NCBI RefSeq assembly: GCF_015291625.1
Contig: NZ_CP030047.1
Location: 6,944,001-7,008,000, forward strand
Length of the DNA stretch: 64,000 bases
Direction of reading: 5' to 3'
From: Bradyrhizobium sp. CCBAU 53421
Lineage (GTDB): Bacteria; Pseudomonadota; Alphaproteobacteria; Rhizobiales; Xanthobacteraceae
Part shown: positions 59,280 to 64,000 of the stretch, piece by piece
How positions within the stretch are numbered: the stretch's first letter is position 1
How the letters are laid out: every line of letters starts with the position of its first letter
Notes under the pieces: model-generated
Database searches by the model: none
What the model saw: only the letters and a program-made list of their open reading frames with translations
What the model was told of the DNA's origin: nothing
Position numbers and translations under genes: made by a program

Positions 59280-60389
59280 CTATAGATATGCCGTATACGA
59301 GCCGATCCAGACCAGGATCGACATCAGCAGGCCGATGACGCCGGCGTTGTCCGCGAACACGGTGGCGGTGCCCGGCATTCCGAGCCGGAGTTGGCTGCGG
59401 TCGATGGTCTTCGGGATCGAAATAGCAGCCGGATAAACCTTCGCGCCTCCGATCGAACCGACCCGCGCCAGCGTACCTGAGACCGCTATCTGGCCCTGCC
59501 CCACGCCTTGGGGAATAGCCGTGACCGTCGCTTCATGGATACGGCCGGGGTCGTCGTCGAAGACGAGCTTGACCTGCGCGCCGGGCCTGATGGTCTTGAA
59601 TCCGTTCGGCGGGAACATGCCGGTGATGACGACATCGTCTGCGACGATGAACGACAGCACCGATCGCGCCGGCATGGCACGGTCGCCGACGGACAGCGCC
59701 ATGATTGTAACGACGCCATCACTTACCGCACGGATCGTCGTCTGCTCGAGCTCCCATTTGGCATGGTCGAGCTGGGCCAGGATCTGCGCCACGCTCGTGT
59801 TGACACCGCCGATTTCCGATTCCATCGCCAATTGCGCGCTCAGCTGGGTGGCCTTGGCCGCCTGGAGCTGGAATTCGACCGTGTCGTACTGCACCTGGAC
59901 GTCTTGCAATTTAAACTCGGCCTGCGCGTCCTCGCTGACGAGCTTGCGGTAATCGGCGAGCCGCTGGGTGTGAAAGGCGAGCTGCTTGGTCAACCCGTCG
60001 ACATTCGCCGTCGCCTGCTCGTAACTGGCCTTCAGCTGCTTGACCTGCTGGCGTGCTTGCGCGAGCGACGCCTCGAGCTGGTTGACCTTGTACTGGAACG
60101 GCGCCGGATCGATACGAAACAGCACCGCGCCGGCCTTTACCGGTTCGTTCGGCTTGGCCGGAATTTCAACCACCTCGCCGGAAACGTTAGGAGCGACCTC
60201 CATAACGCGGGAAATCACGACAAAGCTCCCCGACGGGGTCAGGTAATTGAACATCGCCAAAAACACCGCGAGGATGAAAGCGCCGACGAGCCCCGCGAGC
60301 GTGCCGGACGCCCAGCCCCACCTCACCAGCTTGAGCCTAAAGAAGACCAGCCATACCAGAACGAGGTAGAGCGTCAGAATGATGAGCAC
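59280..60389 (-). CDS. HlyD/EmrA-family membrane fusion protein
   Basis: 369 residues. Two N-terminal membrane helices (LIILTLYLVLVWLVFFRL and LAGLVGAFILAVFLAMFNYL), then the lipoyl half-motif APNVSGEVVEIPAKPNEPVK, AGAVLFRIDPAPFQYKVNQL, a long alpha-hairpin (residues about 115-215, EASLAQARQQVKQLKASYEQ) and the returning half WELEQTTIRAVSDGVVTIMA. Periplasmic adaptors join an inner-membrane pump to an outer-membrane channel. No pump gene (MFS, ABC or FUSC) adjoins it, so this adaptor is orphaned here. Two transmembrane helices instead of one is unusual. Confidence 0.87.
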   Translation of the reverse strand: MLIILTLYLVLVWLVFFRLKLVRWGWASGTLAGLVGAFILAVFLAMFNYLTPSGSFVVISRVMEVAPNVSGEVVEIPAKPNEPVKAGAVLFRIDPAPFQYKVNQLEASLAQARQQVKQLKASYEQATANVDGLTKQLAFHTQRLADYRKLVSEDAQAEFKLQDVQVQYDTVEFQLQAAKATQLSAQLAMESEIGGVNTSVAQILAQLDHAKWELEQTTIRAVSDGVVTIMALSVGDRAMPARSVLSFIVADDVVITGMFPPNGFKTIRPGAQVKLVFDDDPGRIHEATVTAIPQGVGQGQIAVSGTLARVGSIGGAKVYPAAISIPKTIDRSQLRLGMPGTATVFADNAGVIGLLMSILVWIGSYTAYL

Positions 60390-60511
60390 GACCGAATTCC
60401 TCTATCTGCCGTGCAGAATTGCACACCCACAAGCCTGGTAGAACGGCGATATCGGCCAATGCTTGATCCGCGACACTGTCGCCGCGCATCCGGCCGATAC
60501 CAATCCTATCT

Positions 60512-61981
60512 CTACGACACGCGCTTGAAGCCGGGCGGCTTCCACGTCCCCTCGCCAGCCGGCAGAATCGACGGCGGCGTGGTTTTGGGCCAGTACAGCC
60601 GCATCGCCACATAGATCGGACCGTCCGGCGCCGGCAGCCAGTTTGCCTCCTTGTCGGCTCCGGGCGACTTGTTCTGGACGTAGATCGTCAGCGAACCGTC
60701 GGAGCCGCGCTTCATGTGCGGCAACATCGGCGAGTTGATCAGATAGCGATTGATCGGGTTCTTCACCAAAAGCTGCGTCTTGCCGTCGTACATCGTGACA
60801 GACCAGAACGCATTGACCGGCGGCAGTTGCTCCGCAGGGAAGGTGAGCGTGTAGTTCGACTTCGAGCAGTCGAGCTCTTTGCCATCGGCGTCCACTTTGC
60901 CCAGAGGGTACATGGCCTCCACCGCGTCGTTGCCATAGATGCCCGCCTTCGCTGCTGCCGCGCGCAGGAGCCAATCGCCATGAAAGAATGCGGCATCGCC
61001 GAACGACGCGCCGACGCGCCAGCCGTTGATATCCTTGCCGAGGGTTGCTACCGCCTCGGTGACCTTGCGCTCGCCCTCCTTCATGCCGAGCAGGATCTCG
61101 GCTTTGTCTTCCAGCGACAGGCTGCGGAAATCAAAGCTCTTGCCCGGCCCGACACCGATCCGCGCCAGTTGTTCGCGGATCCAGCGATCCTCCGGCAGCG
61201 CCGGCGCGAACTGAAGCACGAAATCCAGGTATTCGAAGAACTCCGTGCGCACGAGGTCCTTCGCGAATTTGGGGAAAGAAAGCGCCGGTGCCGGCGCGGG
61301 AGCAGGCTGGTTCAGGAAGCTGGAGAGCGATTGCATCTTGTAGCCGGCCTGAATTTTCTTGACGGCCTCGATATCGGCCGGGTCGAATAATTGCGTACGC
61401 AAAAGCGCGAGGCAGAAATCGGTGGTCGAGCGGAACACCTTCTTGATGCCGGCGGGTGTCGCGCCAGTCCATCGCGGGCCGACGATCATATAGCTTCCGG
61501 CATCGCTGCCAGTGGCGCGCGTGCCGACATAGCCAAAATTATACGTGTTAAGGTCGTTCAGCTGCAGCGCGTAGTAGCGCTTGGGATCGATCGCCGGCAC
61601 CGAAAAGACAAGCGGCTCGGCCCGCAAGTCCAGCCAAGCGAACGAGTACGGCGTGTCACTGTTGGGCGTGATGACGGCTGTATCTTCGTATGTGAAGACG
61701 CGCGCCTCGTTGAACAGCGTATTGAACGGCGCCTTGTACTGGCCCGACGACTTGTCGACCGCGTACTCATTCATGACGCCATAGGCCATCACCATCGGCA
61801 GGCCATAGATGAAGCCAGCCTCTGCAATGTCCTTGGCCTTGAAGAATCCCGGACGTTCGGACCATTCGGCCCAGGCCTGGCTCGATTTGGCGCCAGCAGC
61901 GGCGACGCTCGCCAGTGCGGCAGATCTCAGTAAATCGCGCTTCGTGAGCATGTACGGGCTCTGGATCGATCGCTTTTGCAT
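60512..61981 (-). CDS. DUF1254/DUF1214 domain exported protein
   Basis: 489 residues from the ATG at 61981 (cGGAGtattttgATG). The N-terminus carries a Tat-like signal (TKRDLLRSAALASVAAAGAK, cleavage near QAWAEW). The DUF1254 part has FIYGLPMVMAYGVMNEYAVD and ITPNSDTPYSFAWLDLRAEP; the DUF1214 part has PVNAFWSVTMYDGKTQLLVK, SDGSLTIYVQNKSPGADKEA and NWLPAPDGPIYVAMRLYWPK. The function of the family is not known to me. It is divergent from a homolog at 62341. Confidence 0.9.
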   Translation of the reverse strand: MQKRSIQSPYMLTKRDLLRSAALASVAAAGAKSSQAWAEWSERPGFFKAKDIAEAGFIYGLPMVMAYGVMNEYAVDKSSGQYKAPFNTLFNEARVFTYEDTAVITPNSDTPYSFAWLDLRAEPLVFSVPAIDPKRYYALQLNDLNTYNFGYVGTRATGSDAGSYMIVGPRWTGATPAGIKKVFRSTTDFCLALLRTQLFDPADIEAVKKIQAGYKMQSLSSFLNQPAPAPAPALSFPKFAKDLVRTEFFEYLDFVLQFAPALPEDRWIREQLARIGVGPGKSFDFRSLSLEDKAEILLGMKEGERKVTEAVATLGKDINGWRVGASFGDAAFFHGDWLLRAAAAKAGIYGNDAVEAMYPLGKVDADGKELDCSKSNYTLTFPAEQLPPVNAFWSVTMYDGKTQLLVKNPINRYLINSPMLPHMKRGSDGSLTIYVQNKSPGADKEANWLPAPDGPIYVAMRLYWPKTTPPSILPAGEGTWKPPGFKRVS

Positions 61982-62340
61982 CAAAATACTCCGTTTCCGT
62001 GGTGGACGGGGCTGACACGCCAAGCGTCTTTTCGTCCGTTTGCCAACCTAACGAAAACGCGCCCACCCGCTATGCAGATTCGGCAAGTGGCAGACTCGTG
62101 CGAAGCAATGGTCTGAAATCGCGTTCAGTTTAATGCCAGCAAGGGGTCTTCGACTTCGGCATGCGCCCGCTAGCCGATTCCCAATTCGCCAAGCGATTGG
62201 TCGGATGGCCCCGATCCAGGTCAGAAACTGCATAGCAGATGCTGGAAAGTACAGGCTAGCCTGCCTTGCGCGGCACAAGATGGAGCGCCGCAACGCTGCC
62301 ATACAACCGTCTTGAACGAAACCAATCCCAGGAAAGAACG
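61982..62340. other. Divergent promoter region between two DUF1254 genes
   Basis: 359 bp with starts pointing out on both sides. Lower GC; no clear operator or gene seen. Confidence 0.4.
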
Positions 62341-63777
62341 ATGGACATCACCCGCCGTTTTGCGCTGAAGACCGGACTTGCCGCCGCTTCCACCGCACTG
62401 ACCCCGTCGATCCTCCGAGCGCACGAAGGCCCAGTATTTGATATCGTTGAAGGGGCGGAAGATTTTTGGCTCGCCACCGACGCCTATGTCTTCGGTTATC
62501 CACTTGTCACAATCGAGATGACGCGCCGGGTCTTCACCAACGTGGTCAAACCGGAGGGCACGCGTGCCCCCATGGGGCAAATCATTAGGTTGCGTCAGTA
62601 TCCGGACGCCTCGTTTCGCGATGTGACAGCACCGAACGCCGATACGCTCTACACCACGGCATTCTTCGACGTCGGCAAGGAGCCATGGGTGCTGAGCATT
62701 CCCGACATGAAGGACCGGTATTTCCTCATGCCGATGCTCGACGGCTGGACCAATGTGTTCGCGGTGCCCGGAAAACGCACAACCGGCACCGGGGCGCAGA
62801 CCTATGCAATCACGGGTCCGGGCTGGAGCGGCACGCTTCCGTCCGGCGTCAAGGAATTGAAAGCCCCAACCAACATCGTCTGGCTGCTCGGCCGGATCTA
62901 CTGCACGGGCACTCCGGAAGACTACGCAGCCGTCCACGCCTTGCAGGACCAGTTCAGGCTGGTGCCGCTGAGCTCCTACGGAAAGGACTACACGCCTCCC
63001 TCGGGCACGGTCGATCCGTCCATCGACATGAAGACGGCCGTGCGCGAACAGGTCAACCGCATGGATGCGGCCGAATACTTCACCCTGCTCGCCCGGCTGA
63101 TGAAAGTGAATCCTCCCTCTGCTGCTGACGCGCCCGAACTCGCGCGGTTCGCCAAGATCGGTCTTGTCCCGGGCCAGGACTTCGATGCCAGCAAGCTGGA
63201 CGCGGATTTCGTCAAGCGCATTCCCCGCGCCGCGTTCGATCGCATCATGCTCCAGCTCAAGGTCAACGACGCCATCAAGAAGGTCAACGGATGGATCTAC
63301 GACACCGAGACCGGCGTCTACGGGACCGACTATCTCAATCGTGCGCTGGTCACCGCGATCGGGCTCGGCGCGAACCGCAACAGAGACGCGGTTTATCCGC
63401 TTTCGCTAAAGGACGCAGACGGTAGCGACTATCACGGCTCGAACAAATACGTCATGCGTTTTCCAAAGGGCCAACTGCCGCCGGTGAGCGGCTTCTGGTC
63501 CGTTACCATGTACGATGCCAACTATTTCTTCGTCTCCAACCCGATCAATCGTTACTCGATCAGCTCACGACAGAATCTCAAGGTCAATCCGGACGGATCA
63601 ACGGACCTGTACATCCAGAATCAATCCCCGGGGGCCGACAAGGAGTCGAACTGGTTGCCCGCGCCGACCGGCAAGTTCATCCTGATGTTGCGCATGTATT
63701 GGCCGAACGAGGACGACCCGTCGATACTCAATGGCACGTGGTCGATCCCGGCGGCCAAAAAAAGCGACGTAAGTTGA
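62341..63777 (+). CDS. DUF1254/DUF1214 domain exported protein
   Basis: 478 residues from the ATG at 62341 (caggaaagaacgATG). Tat-like signal MDITRRFALKTGLAAASTAL, cleavage near ILRAHE. DUF1254: AYVFGYPLVTIEMTRRVFTN, TAPNADTLYTTAFFDVGKEP, PMLDGWTNVFAVPGKRTTGT. DUF1214: PVSGFWSVTMYDANYFFVSN, DGSTDLYIQNQSPGADKESN, WLPAPTGKFILMLRMYWPNE. It is a distant paralog of the protein encoded opposite (60512-61981) and similar in length. No function is assigned. Confidence 0.92.
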   Translation: MDITRRFALKTGLAAASTALTPSILRAHEGPVFDIVEGAEDFWLATDAYVFGYPLVTIEMTRRVFTNVVKPEGTRAPMGQIIRLRQYPDASFRDVTAPNADTLYTTAFFDVGKEPWVLSIPDMKDRYFLMPMLDGWTNVFAVPGKRTTGTGAQTYAITGPGWSGTLPSGVKELKAPTNIVWLLGRIYCTGTPEDYAAVHALQDQFRLVPLSSYGKDYTPPSGTVDPSIDMKTAVREQVNRMDAAEYFTLLARLMKVNPPSAADAPELARFAKIGLVPGQDFDASKLDADFVKRIPRAAFDRIMLQLKVNDAIKKVNGWIYDTETGVYGTDYLNRALVTAIGLGANRNRDAVYPLSLKDADGSDYHGSNKYVMRFPKGQLPPVSGFWSVTMYDANYFFVSNPINRYSISSRQNLKVNPDGSTDLYIQNQSPGADKESNWLPAPTGKFILMLRMYWPNEDDPSILNGTWSIPAAKKSDVS

Positions 63778-63791
63778 AGCGGCGGGGCTGT

Positions 63792-63813
63792 GGGGACGCT
63801 TCGCGGCGTCCCC
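63792..63813 (+). terminator. Hairpin after the DUF1254 gene
   Basis: GGGGACGC (63792-63799) and GCGTCCCC (63806-63813) form a perfect 8-bp stem with a 6-nt loop, 15 bp past the stop. No T run follows, so it is a weak or Rho-assisted terminator. Confidence 0.5.
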
Positions 63814-64000
63814 TCGCCCGTCACGCTACGCAGCGAATTGAGCAACGATCTCGCACCGTTGTAAAAAGCTCCCCCGTGACCAATGATGCGCTAAGCTTTC
63901 GTTGCGAGCGCTCGCCCGGAAGCCAATGTAAGCGGCGGCGCAGGTACCCGGTTGCGGAGAACAGTAGCCAAATGCTGATCGACACACCGACCGCAGCGCA
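63814..64000. other. Right edge, no recognisable gene
   Basis: The last 187 bp show no domain. An ATG at 63972 (MLIDTPTAA) runs off the edge; a GGAG lies 13-17 bases before it, so it may begin the next gene, but nothing more can be said. Confidence 0.3.

Noticed and set aside
1..64000. CRISPR array, toxin-antitoxin pair, prophage or transposase genes
   Set aside because: No regularly spaced repeats and no cas, integrase or transposase motifs were seen in the window.

Overview
The window looks like chromosomal DNA of a GC-rich alphaproteobacterium, most likely Bradyrhizobium or a close Nitrobacteraceae relative. The signs are a MipZ division ATPase, a Rhizobiales Porin_2-type outer-membrane porin, LLM-monooxygenase-rich organosulfur genes, and dispersed palindromes starting TAGAGC that I recall as common in Bradyrhizobium. 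This is an inference from gene content; no rRNA or intact tRNA is present to confirm it.

Layout. (1) 1-2.2 kb: a crotonase cut by the window edge, its MarR-type regulator with a strong tandem operator, and a CHAD-domain protein. (2) 2.3-9.8 kb: a tightly coupled operon of an XRE-type regulator and six subunits resembling hydrogenase-4/complex I (hyfB, C, E, F, G, I). The large subunit lacks the cysteines that bind a NiFe centre, so this is an energy-converting-hydrogenase-related (Ehr-type) complex, not a hydrogenase. (3) 9.9-15.8 kb: a LacI regulator with a double operator facing a PhyH-family dioxygenase, then an MFS carrier, a TIM-barrel isomerase and a secreted GH79 heparanase-like glycosidase. 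(4) 15.8-21.4 kb: mipZ, a crotonase/TetR divergent pair with a clear shared operator, an SDR without the catalytic tyrosine, a GST with an extra C-terminal domain and an LLM flavoprotein. (5) 21.4-27.5 kb: a small winged-helix gene and a porin, each followed by a near-identical terminator, and a divergent Mfd-like helicase.

(6) 28.1-55.1 kb is one large sulfur-acquisition region. It holds two MetQ-like binding proteins, an O-acetylhomoserine sulfhydrylase, metN/metI co-transcribed with an AprBA-like flavoprotein/ferredoxin pair, four LLM monooxygenases, two complete sulfonate-type ABC importers, an SfnB/DszC-like flavoprotein, a flavin reductase, a serine acetyltransferase, a TauD-family dioxygenase, two FAD/NAD(P)-binding oxygenase-like proteins and a methyltransferase. 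Read together: organosulfur compounds are imported, desulfurised by FMNH2- or 2-oxoglutarate-dependent oxygenases, and the sulfur is taken into cysteine and methionine through O-acetylserine and O-acetylhomoserine.

(7) 55.3-58.6 kb is a decayed stretch. It begins with a 3' fragment of a tRNA-Gln gene, a typical scar of integration, and contains a hairpin and two back-to-back broken AraC-family regulators. (8) 58.8-63.8 kb: a small exported protein, an orphan HlyD-family adaptor and two divergent Tat-exported DUF1254/DUF1214 proteins.
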